Source: Alicyclobacillus pomorum DSM 14955 (GTDB lineage Bacteria > Bacillota > Bacilli > Alicyclobacillales > Alicyclobacillaceae). From it: a stretch of DNA of 64,000 nucleotides. The position numbers were made by a program, and so were the translations under genes. Shown here in pieces: positions 1 through 8,778 of the stretch; within the stretch, counting starts at the first letter, position 1, and each line of letters starts with the position of its first letter. The notes under the pieces were generated by a model, which saw nothing but the letters and a program-made list of their open reading frames with translations, made no database searches and was not told the DNA's origin. The stretch is from positions 204,775 through 268,774 of the forward strand of contig NZ_AXAR01000001.1 in NCBI RefSeq assembly GCF_000472905.1. The letters are read 5' to 3'.

Positions 1-606
1 TCCAGTGCCATTGTCGCGGCCATATTCATCTGGGTGCTTGGTTATCCGATTGCGATGGTGTTCTCCGACCTACAGTCCTGGCTGCAGAGCATGCAGGGTG
101 CAAGTAAAATTGTGCTGGCACTGATTCTCGGTGCCATGATTGCCTTTGACATGGGTGGACCTGTCAACAAGGTTGCATTTCTGTTTGGCTCTGCCATGAT
201 TCAAAGCGGCCAGTACTTTATCATGGGACCGATTGCCGTGGCGATTTGTATTCCGCCGCTCGGCATGGGGCTCGCTACGTTCCTGAGTAAAAAACGCTAT
301 ACCAAGGAAGAACGCGAGGCAGGCAAGGCGGCGTTTGCCATGGGACTTGTGGGAATTACGGAAGGTGCCATCCCCTTCGCAGCTGCGGATCCGCTGCGCG
401 TGATTCCTAGCATTATGATTGGTTCCATGGTCGGTTCCGTGATTGCCATGCTGTCTGGTGTCACGGATCACGTGCCGCACGGTGGACCCGTCGTTGCTGT
501 GGTACGGGCTGTGGACAACGTTCCGATGTTCTTTGTGGCCATTCTCGTTGGCATTGTGGTCACCGCGCTTCTCGTCAATGCGCTGAAAAAAGAAGTGACA
601 GAATAA
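1..606 (+). CDS. PTS fructose-type permease EIIC, C-terminal part (5' truncated by window)
   Basis: This is the last 201 codons of a membrane permease; the frame is open from base 1, so the start lies outside. Several hydrophobic segments surround the motif GGPVNKVAFLFG, which is typical of fructose-family EIIC domains. A basic cytoplasmic loop (SKKRYTKEEREAGKAA) and the GITEGAIPFAAADPLR segment also fit this family. The protein imports a hexose, probably fructose, with phosphorylation by EIIB. Family assignment is firm; whether EIIA/EIIB are fused upstream cannot be seen. Confidence 0.88.
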   Translation, partial: SSAIVAAIFIWVLGYPIAMVFSDLQSWLQSMQGASKIVLALILGAMIAFDMGGPVNKVAFLFGSAMIQSGQYFIMGPIAVAICIPPLGMGLATFLSKKRYTKEEREAGKAAFAMGLVGITEGAIPFAAADPLRVIPSIMIGSMVGSVIAMLSGVTDHVPHGGPVVAVVRAVDNVPMFFVAILVGIVVTALLVNALKKEVTE

Positions 607-630
607 GAAACGCGAGAGATATGAGCACCG

Positions 631-680
631 AAGGGGCTGCTCCAAAAGTGCCGACAGCACGGAGGGGCAGTCCCTTTGTA
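631..680 (+). terminator. possible weak terminator after the PTS gene
   Basis: AAGGGGCTGC (631-640) can pair with GCAGTCCCTT (667-676), including one G-U pair, across a 26-nt loop and is followed by a short TTT. The loop is long and the T-run poor, so this is tentative. Confidence 0.3.
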
Positions 681-719
681 TTTGGACGCGAACAGCGCAG
701 GAGAGTGCGAGTACGGGCA

Positions 720-2228
720 TTACCCTCGACACCATTCGTTCGCAACGGCGTCCAAATAGGTGGAGGCATCCTTCAAGCGTTCGACCTCTGCGCGGACGGA
801 AAAAGCGATGTGGTTCAGTTGGCGTTGTCTTGCGGCCAAGGCGCGGTGCATCTCGGTGGGCGCGGGGCCTCCTGGCACGTTGCGTACCTCAACGAAATGA
901 ACAGGATCCATGGCTCGCTGGACGATGTCCGGAGACAGCTGCAGCGGATGCCCTATCACCTGGGAGGCGGCCTCGTCAATCAAGCTGCTCGTCACCTGTG
1001 AAGCGTCCAGTTGTCGTTCCACCGCCATCTTCACCACGTGACTGGCAATCGCATGAGAACTTCGGAACGGAATGTTGGCTTCCCGAACCAATGTGTCGGC
1101 GAGCTCTGTGATGGTCGCAAAACTGTGTTTGGTGCGGTTGAGCAACAACTCCTTGTTCACATCCACCGTCCCGACAACCACAGCACAGAGGCGCAGAATC
1201 TGATCCGAGAGGCGAAAACCATGCCAAAGGTGAGGCTGCAGGTCGTCCTCTGTGTCCACGATATCGCCAAACGGCGTATTGTGAAGCATTTGGAGGACAG
1301 TCATACAACGACCAACTCCACTCGAGCTGAGCGAGCGAATGTGTTCCAAAGACACAGGGTTTCGTTTTTGAGGCATGATGGAACTGACCTGTACGTACGG
1401 GTCTGCAACCCGAATGGATCCAAATTCCTGTGTAGACCACAGCAGCAGATCTTGGACAAAGCGCCCCATCCCGATAAACAGCACCTGCAATGCCGCTGCT
1501 GCTTCTCCCAGGTAGTCCGCCCCGCCGATGGCGTCGTATGCGTTTTCTACCAAGCCGTTGAATCCGAGTAATTGCGCCACCCGTTCCCGGTTTACCGGGA
1601 AGCCGGAGGTGGTCAACGCCGCCGCCCCAAGCGGACTGCGGTTACAAGTGTCGTAGGCAGCTTGCAGACGTTTGACGTCTCTGGCGACGGCATCAAACAC
1701 GGCTGTCAAGTAGTGGGCGAACGTCATCGGTTGAGCTTGTTGGGTGTGGGTATAACCGAGCATGATGGTGTCCACATGCTGATTCGCCGTATCCACTAGC
1801 GTCTGTAAGAATGCAGAGGCGGATTGGATGGTATCCAATAGCTGTTGACGCAGCGCCATCCGGTACATGGCGACGCCCATGTCGTTGCGGCTGCGCGCGA
1901 TATGTAAACTGCCACCAATCTCGCCGGCAGTTTGCATGATTTGACTCTCGACAAGAAAGAACAAGTCTTCGTAACGACCATCGTAGGCAGTTTCCTGCAG
2001 TTTCAGAATATCCAGTGCCTGAATCCCACTCATAATCCGCTCTGCTTCATGGCGTTTGAGCAGGGATTGTTCCACCAGCATGACGAGATGTGCTTTATGG
2101 ATTGCGAGCATGGGGGGCAGAAGGACAGTTTTGGCGTTGTCGTAGGCGGGAGCGAGCACGACTTCGGCATAGGTGGCGCCAGGGAACGAATGCCCTTCAC
2201 GGTTCAGAATACCCTCTTTCAACTTCAT
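720..2228 (-). CDS. argininosuccinate-lyase-family protein
   Basis: A 502-codon member of the fumarase/aspartase/argininosuccinate lyase superfamily. Visible signatures are HIARSRNDM near the N-terminus, THTQQAQPMTFAH (region of the catalytic His) and the signature loop SSIMPQKRNP with the catalytic Ser. Canonical ArgH is about 460 residues and starts with a KLWGGRF-type segment that is absent here, so it may be a paralogue using another substrate. I chose the ATG at 2228 because GGAGG lies about 8 nt upstream; an upstream TTG at 2318 has no good site. It diverges from a sugar ABC operon, not from other arginine genes, so a biosynthetic role is not supported by context. Confidence 0.75.
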   Translation of the reverse strand: MKLKEGILNREGHSFPGATYAEVVLAPAYDNAKTVLLPPMLAIHKAHLVMLVEQSLLKRHEAERIMSGIQALDILKLQETAYDGRYEDLFFLVESQIMQTAGEIGGSLHIARSRNDMGVAMYRMALRQQLLDTIQSASAFLQTLVDTANQHVDTIMLGYTHTQQAQPMTFAHYLTAVFDAVARDVKRLQAAYDTCNRSPLGAAALTTSGFPVNRERVAQLLGFNGLVENAYDAIGGADYLGEAAAALQVLFIGMGRFVQDLLLWSTQEFGSIRVADPYVQVSSIMPQKRNPVSLEHIRSLSSSGVGRCMTVLQMLHNTPFGDIVDTEDDLQPHLWHGFRLSDQILRLCAVVVGTVDVNKELLLNRTKHSFATITELADTLVREANIPFRSSHAIASHVVKMAVERQLDASQVTSSLIDEAASQVIGHPLQLSPDIVQRAMDPVHFVEVRNVPGGPAPTEMHRALAARQRQLNHIAFSVRAEVERLKDASTYLDAVANEWCRG

Positions 2229-2418
2229 CTCGCTGGCCTCCAAGTCATTTGTCAATCTAAATATATGATTCGAAATTAAATATAAATGAGTGTCGACAGT
2301 GTTTTTGCTCGAGGACAATGCATCAATTGTTAGATGATTTCATTAAATTGAAATTGATAGATGATACGCGGATAGAACACTCGCCGAACTAGAGGCCGAA
2401 TTCAAGGGGGGACTCACA

Positions 2419-3717
2419 ATGAATCGCGGAATGGCCAAGCTCTGTGCTGTCGGCTCCGCCACCCTATTTGCGACAGGCATCGTCGTCGGTTGCGGTGGCA
2501 ACAGCGGGACCGATTCGAACCAGGTGACCATTACTTACTGGCAGTACACGTTTCCATCCAAAGTGACGGAGATGAAAAAACTGATCCAGGCATTTGAGAA
2601 ACAGAACCCGGACATCAAAGTGGTGGAACAGGATTTTCCGTACGACCAGTACAACCAGAAGGTGACCGCGGCGATGCATGCGGGCAAGGGCCCGGATGTG
2701 CTGAACCTCTACTACGGTTGGATTCCACAATATGTGAAACAGGGGTACTTGCAACCGATTCCGCAGGACTTCATGAGCACAGTGGATATCAAGAACTACT
2801 ACATACCGATGGTGCAGACTTCGGCCGTGGACGGGAAGTACTACGCGCTGCCGACGGCGGTTCGGACGTTGGCGCTCTTCTACAATAAGGATCTGTTCCA
2901 AAAAGCAGGGCTAGATCCGAACAAACCACCAACCACGTGGGACGAGTTAATCCAAGACGCGAAAAAGATGACCATCACCAATTCCAATGGTCAGTTCCAA
3001 CAGGAAGGTTTCGCCTGGGATGTTTCCGGCCAAGGCTATCACACGTTTGAAGAGATTCTGCTGCGCCAGTTCGGCGTAACGCCGTTCAGCGAAGACGGCA
3101 AGCAGGTGTTGTGGGATGCCTCGCCGAACGGACTGGCCGCGTTCCAATATTGGACCGACATGGAGACGCAGGACAAGATTGGGTCAGACTCGTTCCTCAG
3201 TGCCTACAACACAGCGTTTGAGGCCGGAAAGGCCGGCATGATGATTGACGGATCGTTTGACATTGCAGCCGTGAAGAAAGCGGCGAAGTTCGACTGGGGA
3301 GTGACAACCATACCGGTGCTGAAGCCAGGTGGCGTGCAATCGAACTTCGGGTCTTTCTGGGTGAATGGAATCGCCAAAGGGGTCACCGGGAAGAAGCTCG
3401 AGGCGAGCGAGAAGTTCTTGAAGTTCTTGATTTCCGAAGACACAGAGAAAGACTGGCTGCAAAACGTTGGAGAGCTTCCTGCCGCGAAATCGCTGTCGAA
3501 CGATTCGTCGATAGTCAGCGACCCTATCTACGGCCCGTTTGTCAAAGGGTTGCAAAGCGCGCATGCCACATTCTTTGTCAATGAAACACAGGAACGCCAG
3601 GATATGATTGACGCGGTGAGCAAGATCAACCTTCAACATGCAGATGTCAAGCAGACGTTTGCAAACTTGGTGAAACAAGAGCAGACCATTCGCGACCAGT
3701 ATTTCAACAAACCGTGA
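2419..3717 (+). CDS. sugar ABC transporter substrate-binding lipoprotein
   Basis: 432 residues with a lipoprotein signal peptide: positive N-terminus, hydrophobic stretch and lipobox IVVGC with the acylated Cys at residue 25. The mature part has the family 1 solute-binding fold pattern (ITYWQYTFP, KGPDVLNLYYG, ALPTAVRTLALFYNKDLF, GKAGMMIDGSFD) of UgpB/MalE-like carbohydrate-binding proteins. It is anchored outside the membrane and delivers a sugar to the two permeases encoded next. A GGGGG ribosome site precedes the ATG. The substrate cannot be told from sequence; no ATPase gene is in the cluster, so a shared MsmX-type ATPase is likely (inference). Confidence 0.9.
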   Translation: MNRGMAKLCAVGSATLFATGIVVGCGGNSGTDSNQVTITYWQYTFPSKVTEMKKLIQAFEKQNPDIKVVEQDFPYDQYNQKVTAAMHAGKGPDVLNLYYGWIPQYVKQGYLQPIPQDFMSTVDIKNYYIPMVQTSAVDGKYYALPTAVRTLALFYNKDLFQKAGLDPNKPPTTWDELIQDAKKMTITNSNGQFQQEGFAWDVSGQGYHTFEEILLRQFGVTPFSEDGKQVLWDASPNGLAAFQYWTDMETQDKIGSDSFLSAYNTAFEAGKAGMMIDGSFDIAAVKKAAKFDWGVTTIPVLKPGGVQSNFGSFWVNGIAKGVTGKKLEASEKFLKFLISEDTEKDWLQNVGELPAAKSLSNDSSIVSDPIYGPFVKGLQSAHATFFVNETQERQDMIDAVSKINLQHADVKQTFANLVKQEQTIRDQYFNKP

Positions 3718-3799
3718 TGTCGTTCGCAACCAGCGGCGGGCGCCGGGGAGAGCCCTTGGGTTGTCTCGGTGTTCTGGCCACGACAGAGGGGGGATGAGG

Positions 3800-4723
3800 A
3801 TGACGCCCACACCCGTCAGCGTCTCACAGTTACCATTGCGGGGCGTGACGCTACGGACCAGACGTACCTTGACAGCCTATTCCTTTCTGCTCATTCCACT
3901 CTTGTTTTTTGTGTGCATTCGAATCGCTCCGATGATCTACGCCTTCGCCATGTCCTTTACAGAGCAGAATGAGTCTGGATTTACGCTGAGCAACTACCAG
4001 CAATTGATACACGATGGTACGTTTTGGCGTGCGGCGCTCAACACACTGTTGTACGTGGTCATCACAGTACCGTTGCAAATGGCCATCGGCCTGTGCATCG
4101 CTCTGGCCGTGGAACGGGTCCAGAGCCTGCGGTGGTTCTATCGTATGGTGTACTTTCTACCGTACATCACCTCCACGGTGGCGGTCAGTTGGGTATGGAG
4201 ACTGATGTACGACGCGAACACGGGCTTGTTGAACGAAGTGCTGAGTTGGTTTCACATTCCGCCTCAGGGGTGGTTGTCTTCCCCGTCACAGGCCCTGGTG
4301 TCCGTAAGTATTGTGATGATCTGGCAAGCTGCTGGATTTAACATGTTGATCTTGTTGGCTGGGCTCAAGGCCGTGCCTCGCCATTTTTACGAAGCGGCGC
4401 AACTCGACGGTGCTGGAAAGTGGAACACGTTCTGGCGTGTGACGTGGCCTCTGCTCAACCCAACCATTGTGTTCTTGGCTGTTACGGGTGTCATTACAGC
4501 GTTGCAGACTTTCACGCAAATTGAGAACCTGACAGCCAGCAGCGGGCAAGAAGCGGGTGGCCCTCTGCACAGTACGTTGAGTGTGGTGGTCTACATGTAC
4601 GACTCCGCTTTCAGCAATTTTAACTTGCAATACGCATCCGCCATCGCGGTGTTCCTCTTTCTCTTCATCCTTTTGGTGACCGTTTTGCAACTGCGCGTGC
4701 TCAACAAAGCGTACGAGTATTAG
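3800..4723 (+). CDS. sugar ABC transporter permease (UgpA/MalF type)
   Basis: About 307 residues, six predicted membrane segments. The cytoplasmic EAA loop YEAAQLDGAGKWNTFWRVTW, the docking site for the ATPase, is intact. It pairs with the next permease to form the channel for the substrate delivered by the upstream lipoprotein. Two ATGs lie close together; I chose the one at 3800 because GAGGGGGG ends 6 nt upstream, whereas for 3794 the site would abut the codon. It is the second gene of the operon. Confidence 0.9.
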   Translation: MTPTPVSVSQLPLRGVTLRTRRTLTAYSFLLIPLLFFVCIRIAPMIYAFAMSFTEQNESGFTLSNYQQLIHDGTFWRAALNTLLYVVITVPLQMAIGLCIALAVERVQSLRWFYRMVYFLPYITSTVAVSWVWRLMYDANTGLLNEVLSWFHIPPQGWLSSPSQALVSVSIVMIWQAAGFNMLILLAGLKAVPRHFYEAAQLDGAGKWNTFWRVTWPLLNPTIVFLAVTGVITALQTFTQIENLTASSGQEAGGPLHSTLSVVVYMYDSAFSNFNLQYASAIAVFLFLFILLVTVLQLRVLNKAYEY

Positions 4724-4789
4724 GGCAGCGGGGGCCAGGTGTGACAGCGACTGCGGTACATAGCCGAGGAGAAGCGAGGGTTGCTGGAC

Positions 4790-5617
4790 ATGAAACGAAA
4801 GTTTGATGTTGTGGCTTTGACACTCCACATGGTGTTGTGGATTGGGGTCGTGATTGTTTCTCTCCCTTTCGTGTGGATGCTTTTGTCGTCCGTCAAGAGT
4901 CTACCTGACTTCTATACGTTTTCATTTTTTCCGCATTCGATAGACTGGTCCGGTTACCTATACGTCTTTCAACAAACCAATTATTTACGCTGGTACCTGA
5001 ACAGCCTCATTGTTGCGGTGTGCGTGACGACCAGTGGTTTGGTGTTCGACTCGCTCGCGGGCTATGCCTTGGCGAAGTACAAGGTGCCTGGAGTCACCGC
5101 CGTGTTTCTATTGATTTTAAGTACGCTGATGATTCCTACGGAGATGTTGGTCATTCCATGGTACGTGATGGGCAGTCAATTGAACTGGATAGATACATTT
5201 TGGGGCGTGATGTTTCCTGGCATGATGGAGGCGTTCGGCGTATTCCTGATGCGTCAGTTTATGCTTGGCGTGCCAAATGACTTGTTGGACGCGGCGCGAA
5301 TCGACGGTTTAAGCGAGTTCAAGATTTGGTGGCGCGTGGCCATGCCGCAGGTCAAACTAGCGCTGTCTGCCCTCGGCATATTGACGTTTCTGGGGAACTG
5401 GAACGCATATTTATGGCCGGTCATTGCCACGACCACCGATCCGATGCGCACACTGCCGGTTGGTATTTCGTTGTACGCGAGTGCTGATAACGGCGGCATT
5501 CAGTGGAACACGATTATGGGCATGAGCACCCTCGCGGTGATACCCATCATCATCGTTTTCTTGGTCTTCCAGAGAAGGATTGTCGAGGGTATCGCGTTGA
5601 CCGGAGTGAAGGGCTAA
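4790..5617 (+). CDS. sugar ABC transporter permease (UgpE/MalG type)
   Basis: 275 residues, multi-spanning, with the EAA-loop motif LDAARIDGLSEFKIWWRVAM. It is the second half of the permease heterodimer. ATG at 4790 has GAGGG about 9 nt upstream; a TTG at 4781 is less favourable. The typical order binding protein, MalF-like, MalG-like supports a carbohydrate importer. The following PLP-enzyme gene may be co-transcribed, as the gap is about 100 bases without an obvious terminator. Confidence 0.9.
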   Translation: MKRKFDVVALTLHMVLWIGVVIVSLPFVWMLLSSVKSLPDFYTFSFFPHSIDWSGYLYVFQQTNYLRWYLNSLIVAVCVTTSGLVFDSLAGYALAKYKVPGVTAVFLLILSTLMIPTEMLVIPWYVMGSQLNWIDTFWGVMFPGMMEAFGVFLMRQFMLGVPNDLLDAARIDGLSEFKIWWRVAMPQVKLALSALGILTFLGNWNAYLWPVIATTTDPMRTLPVGISLYASADNGGIQWNTIMGMSTLAVIPIIIVFLVFQRRIVEGIALTGVKG

Positions 5618-5725
5618 CTCGATGGAGTCGAGGATTCGGTAAGCAGAGAAACCGTGCTGGGACGCCAAACTCAGTACAACACGATGCACCGAAACATCGT
5701 CTCGCTGAAGTGGAGGAGGTTACTG

Positions 5726-6964
5726 ATGGCAAGGTTGTTTGAAGTGGAGCGTGTTCGAGATCAATTCCCTGCTCTACGCCGTACATACAAGGGGCAGCAG
5801 GTGGTGTATTTCGATGGTCCGGGTGGGTCTCAGGTGGTCCAATCGGCGATGGACGCCATGGTGCAGTACATGTCTCGCGGGGGAGCCAACTTGCATGGCG
5901 TGTTCCCCAGCAGCGTTGAGACAGAGCAGATGACTGCGGATACAAAATCAACCGTTGCGGCGTTCCTGAACGCTGCCGCAGACGAAGTGGCCTTTGGACC
6001 GAACATGACCACGCTGAACCTGGCCATTTCACGAGCACTTTCGCGCACTTGGGAGGCGGGCGATGAGGTCGTGGTGTCCGAGTTGGATCACCGCGCCAAC
6101 GTGGACCCTTGGCTGCTCGCGGCCCGCGACCGGGGCGCAGGGGTCAAGTGGCTCACGGTGAATACGGAAACGTTGACGTTGGATTTGGACCATCTCGAAG
6201 ACGTCATCACGGAAAGGACGAAGCTGGTGGCTGTGGGTCTGGCGTCCAACAGCGTCGGTACCATTACGGATGTGCGGCGGATTGCCGCCAGAGCCCATGA
6301 AGTGGGCGCGTTGGTTGCCGTGGACGCGGTACACGCTGCACCACATCTGGTGATTGACCGGGACGCACTTGGCGCGGATATCCTGCTGTGTTCCGCGTAC
6401 AAGTTCTTTGGTCCGCATGTCGGCATCGCGGTGATTCGCCGCGAGCTGTTTGAGGAGCTGGACGTGTACAAGTTGCGTCCGGCACCGACTGATATCCCCG
6501 AAAAATTGGAAACCGGAACCCAAAATCACGAAGGCATTGCTGGCGTCGGCGCGGCCATCCGGTTCATCGGTTCTCTGGGGGCGGGGGCTACGCTGCGAGA
6601 CAGACTGGTGAACGCCATGACCACCATTGCACAGCACGAAGATGCTCTCGCACGAAAGTTGCGCCAAGCGCTGCGCGACATGCCAGGGGTCACTGTGTAT
6701 GCCGCTCCCCATCCGCACCGAAAAACGCCGACCATCGCCTTCCGCGTGGATGGTCTGACACCTCGGCAAGTCTGTGAAGCGCTCGTAGAACAGTACGGCA
6801 TCTTTGTGGCAGATGGCGATTTCTATGCAACCACGCTTGCGGATAAGCTGGGTATCAACACATCCGGCGGCTGGATTCGCGCGGGTCTGGCGCCGTACAA
6901 CACGGACGATGAAGTAGATACGCTCATTGAGGCGATGGAGCACGTGGTACGGGCGCGAACATGA
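5726..6964 (+). CDS. cysteine desulfurase-like PLP-dependent aminotransferase class V protein
   Basis: 412 residues of the class V aminotransferase fold. The segment VYFDGPGGSQV and the PLP-lysine region CSAYKFFGPHVG are visible. It resembles the 'cysteine desulfurase-like, SufS-related' subgroup rather than true IscS/SufS: no suf or isc genes are adjacent and the usual active-site Cys loop is not evident. The ATG at 5726 follows TGGAGGAGG by about 6 nt; the longer frame from 5654 lacks a ribosome site. Substrate unknown; proximity to the sugar importer suggests catabolism of an amino compound, which is only inference. Confidence 0.75.
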   Translation: MARLFEVERVRDQFPALRRTYKGQQVVYFDGPGGSQVVQSAMDAMVQYMSRGGANLHGVFPSSVETEQMTADTKSTVAAFLNAAADEVAFGPNMTTLNLAISRALSRTWEAGDEVVVSELDHRANVDPWLLAARDRGAGVKWLTVNTETLTLDLDHLEDVITERTKLVAVGLASNSVGTITDVRRIAARAHEVGALVAVDAVHAAPHLVIDRDALGADILLCSAYKFFGPHVGIAVIRRELFEELDVYKLRPAPTDIPEKLETGTQNHEGIAGVGAAIRFIGSLGAGATLRDRLVNAMTTIAQHEDALARKLRQALRDMPGVTVYAAPHPHRKTPTIAFRVDGLTPRQVCEALVEQYGIFVADGDFYATTLADKLGINTSGGWIRAGLAPYNTDDEVDTLIEAMEHVVRART

Positions 6965-7015
6965 TAGCGTGGCACGGCGTGTTCACTATGATCTTTATCT
7001 TTTATCTTGATTCGA

Positions 7016-7903
7016 CTATCCGATTTGCAGCAAGCGCTCGAGCGGAACCAGGAAGCGCTGCAATTCCAGCTCGCGCAGCGTCTCTGCAGCACGCTTCAAC
7101 TGTAACTGCAGTTTGCAGTCTTCCAAGGTCAGTGACAGGGGTACGTCTGTCACAATGGTGGCGAGTTTCTTGCTGAGCAGGGCGAGGTCTCGGTGGGCCT
7201 CCAGCTTGTCCCGCAACTTTCCTTTCACGGTGTGGCAGTTTTCGAGGAGATGCTCCACGCTGCTGTATTCTGCGAGCAGCTTCAGCGCGGTCTTTTCACC
7301 GATGCCTGGCACGCCTGGAATGTTGTCGCTGGTGTCGCCCATCAATCCCTTTAAGTCAATCCATTGCGCCGGTGTGAGTCCGTACTGCTCGCGGAGTGTG
7401 TCTGGAGTGTACAGGTCCACCTCTGTGATGCCGCGTTTCATGATGGCGACGGTGACGTTGTCGCGCACTAACTGCAGGGCATCTCGGTCACCAGTCAAAA
7501 TGAGGACCTGGTGTCCCTCGTCGGAAGCGCGGTGGGCGAGTGTGCCGATGATATCGTCCGCTTCATACCGTTCGTCGAAGTGCTGGGGAATCCCAATGGC
7601 TTCAAGCACGTTTTGCGTCGTGGTGAATTGGGGGTGCAGTTCGTCCGGGAGTTCTCCGCGCGTGCCTTTGTAGTCGGAGTAAAGCTCCCGGCGAAACGTA
7701 TCCCGCGAGACGTCCCACGCCACAAACGCGTACCTTGGCCTCACGCGCTCCAGGGCGCCAATCATCATATTCAAGAATCCAAACACGGCATTGGTGTATA
7801 CGCCTTGCGTCGATTGCATTAAACGCCGTCCGTAGGCACTTGCAAAAAATGCGCGAACGAGGATAGATGAGCCATCCATAATTAGAAAATCCGCTTGTTT
7901 CAC
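7016..7903 (-). CDS. ypcP: 5'-3' exonuclease (YpcP/ExoIX family)
   Basis: 295 residues, equal to Bacillus YpcP. It has the N-terminal 5'-nuclease domain of DNA polymerase I as a stand-alone enzyme: MDGSSILVRAFFA with a metal-binding Asp, YEADDIIGTLA and the helix-hairpin-helix NIPGVPGIGEKTA. It probably removes RNA primers and flaps from Okazaki fragments. Start is GTG 7903, seven bases after AAAGGAGA; the upstream ATG at 7936 lacks a site. An extended -10 element lies just upstream. Confidence 0.9.
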   Translation of the reverse strand: MKQADFLIMDGSSILVRAFFASAYGRRLMQSTQGVYTNAVFGFLNMMIGALERVRPRYAFVAWDVSRDTFRRELYSDYKGTRGELPDELHPQFTTTQNVLEAIGIPQHFDERYEADDIIGTLAHRASDEGHQVLILTGDRDALQLVRDNVTVAIMKRGITEVDLYTPDTLREQYGLTPAQWIDLKGLMGDTSDNIPGVPGIGEKTALKLLAEYSSVEHLLENCHTVKGKLRDKLEAHRDLALLSKKLATIVTDVPLSLTLEDCKLQLQLKRAAETLRELELQRFLVPLERLLQIG

Positions 7904-7934
7904 GAGAACGTCTCCTTTGGTTGACAGTTCTTTC

Positions 7935-7943
7935 ATTATAGCA
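7935..7943 (-). promoter_or_regulatory. extended -10 element upstream of ypcP
   Basis: On the minus strand TTGCTATAAT gives a perfect TATAAT with a TGn extension, about 30 nt upstream of the GTG start. No good -35 is visible, consistent with an extended -10 promoter. Confidence 0.5.
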
Positions 7944-7954
7944 AACCCAGTGGA

Positions 7955-7983
7955 TTTACATGGCTCGCAAATCGTGGTACATT
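7955..7983 (+). promoter_or_regulatory. sigma-A promoter of the TPP riboswitch operon
   Basis: TTTACA (7955-7960), 17-nt spacer, TACATT (7978-7983), placed about 20 nt before the riboswitch aptamer. Confidence 0.6.
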
Positions 7984-8005
7984 GAGGGCATCAATTGCAT
8001 AGTTC

Positions 8006-8097
8006 GGCGCTAGGGGTGCCATGACGGCTGAGAAGCGAGCGGATCGCTAACCCTTTAAGACTCGATCTGGGTAATACCAGCGGGAGGAAGTGCCACC
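8006..8097 (+). promoter_or_regulatory. TPP (THI-box) riboswitch
   Basis: The conserved aptamer pieces occur in order: CTAGGGGTGCC, GGCTGAGA, CTAACCCTTTAAGA, GATCTGGGTAATACCAGCG and GGAGGAAGTG. This is a thiamine pyrophosphate-binding leader. It lies directly before a terminator hairpin and ykoE, so TPP should shut off the transporter operon by premature termination. Confidence 0.92.
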
Positions 8098-8116
8098 GAC
8101 CTGATTCGGACAGTGT

Positions 8117-8155
8117 GCCTCTGTGATGCGCCAGTGCATTCGCAGAGGCTTTTTT
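8117..8155 (+). terminator. riboswitch-controlled terminator before ykoE
   Basis: GCCTCTG pairs with CAGAGGC, with a further inner GATGC/GCAT pairing, followed by TTTTTT. Its position between aptamer and first gene fits TPP-dependent attenuation. Confidence 0.85.
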
Positions 8156-8211
8156 ACGTACACCGTTGGTCGTGGCTGGTGGAGCGCCAGAAACCAAGGG
8201 GGAATCATAGC

Positions 8212-8778
8212 ATGTGGAAGTTGCGAGACATTGTGGTCACGGTGATTTTGTCAGTTGTCTGCGGTGCTATTTACATGGGATGGGATTGGCTGGCCACGTT
8301 GACAGGGAGCGCGTCTCCATGGCTCCTCGGACTCATGAACGGTGTTTGGTGGATTGCGTCTGTGTTGGTCGCTTATATTGTGCGTCGTCCAGGCGCGGCT
8401 TTTCTGGGAGGTGCGGTCAGCGCCCTCTTTGAGTGGGCGTTCGGAAGCCCGTACGGGGCAAACGCATTGATCTCCGGCCTTCTTCAAGGCGGGGGCACCG
8501 AAGTCGGTCTGTTGCTGTTCGGTTGGAAGCGGTACAGCACATCTGTTCTGATGTTCGCGGGCGCTTTTGGTGGTGTTGGAAACATCCTGCAGTGGTACTT
8601 CCAGTATGGGGGAGGCGAGTTCTCGCTGACCAACCAGCTGGGCTACATCATCACCACGCTCATCAGCGGCGCCATCCTCGCTGGTTTGTTGCCGAAGTGG
8701 ATTGACGACGCGCTGTACCGGACCGGGGTTCTCCGCAATTTTGAAATTGGCAAGCAAATGAGGGCGTTGTCCAAATGA
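8212..8778 (+). CDS. ykoE: ECF transporter S component, thiamine/HMP-type (YkoE)
   Basis: 188 residues, strongly hydrophobic, with the YkoE-like segments GAIYMGWDWLA, PGAAFLGGAVSALFEW and GGGTEVGLLLFGWKRY. It is the substrate-binding membrane subunit of an energy-coupling-factor importer for thiamine or its hydroxymethylpyrimidine precursor. The ATG at 8212 follows AAGGGGGAA. Its stop overlaps the next start (ATGA at 8775-8778), and the operon has a TPP riboswitch, both supporting the role. Confidence 0.9.
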   Translation: MWKLRDIVVTVILSVVCGAIYMGWDWLATLTGSASPWLLGLMNGVWWIASVLVAYIVRRPGAAFLGGAVSALFEWAFGSPYGANALISGLLQGGGTEVGLLLFGWKRYSTSVLMFAGAFGGVGNILQWYFQYGGGEFSLTNQLGYIITTLISGAILAGLLPKWIDDALYRTGVLRNFEIGKQMRALSK

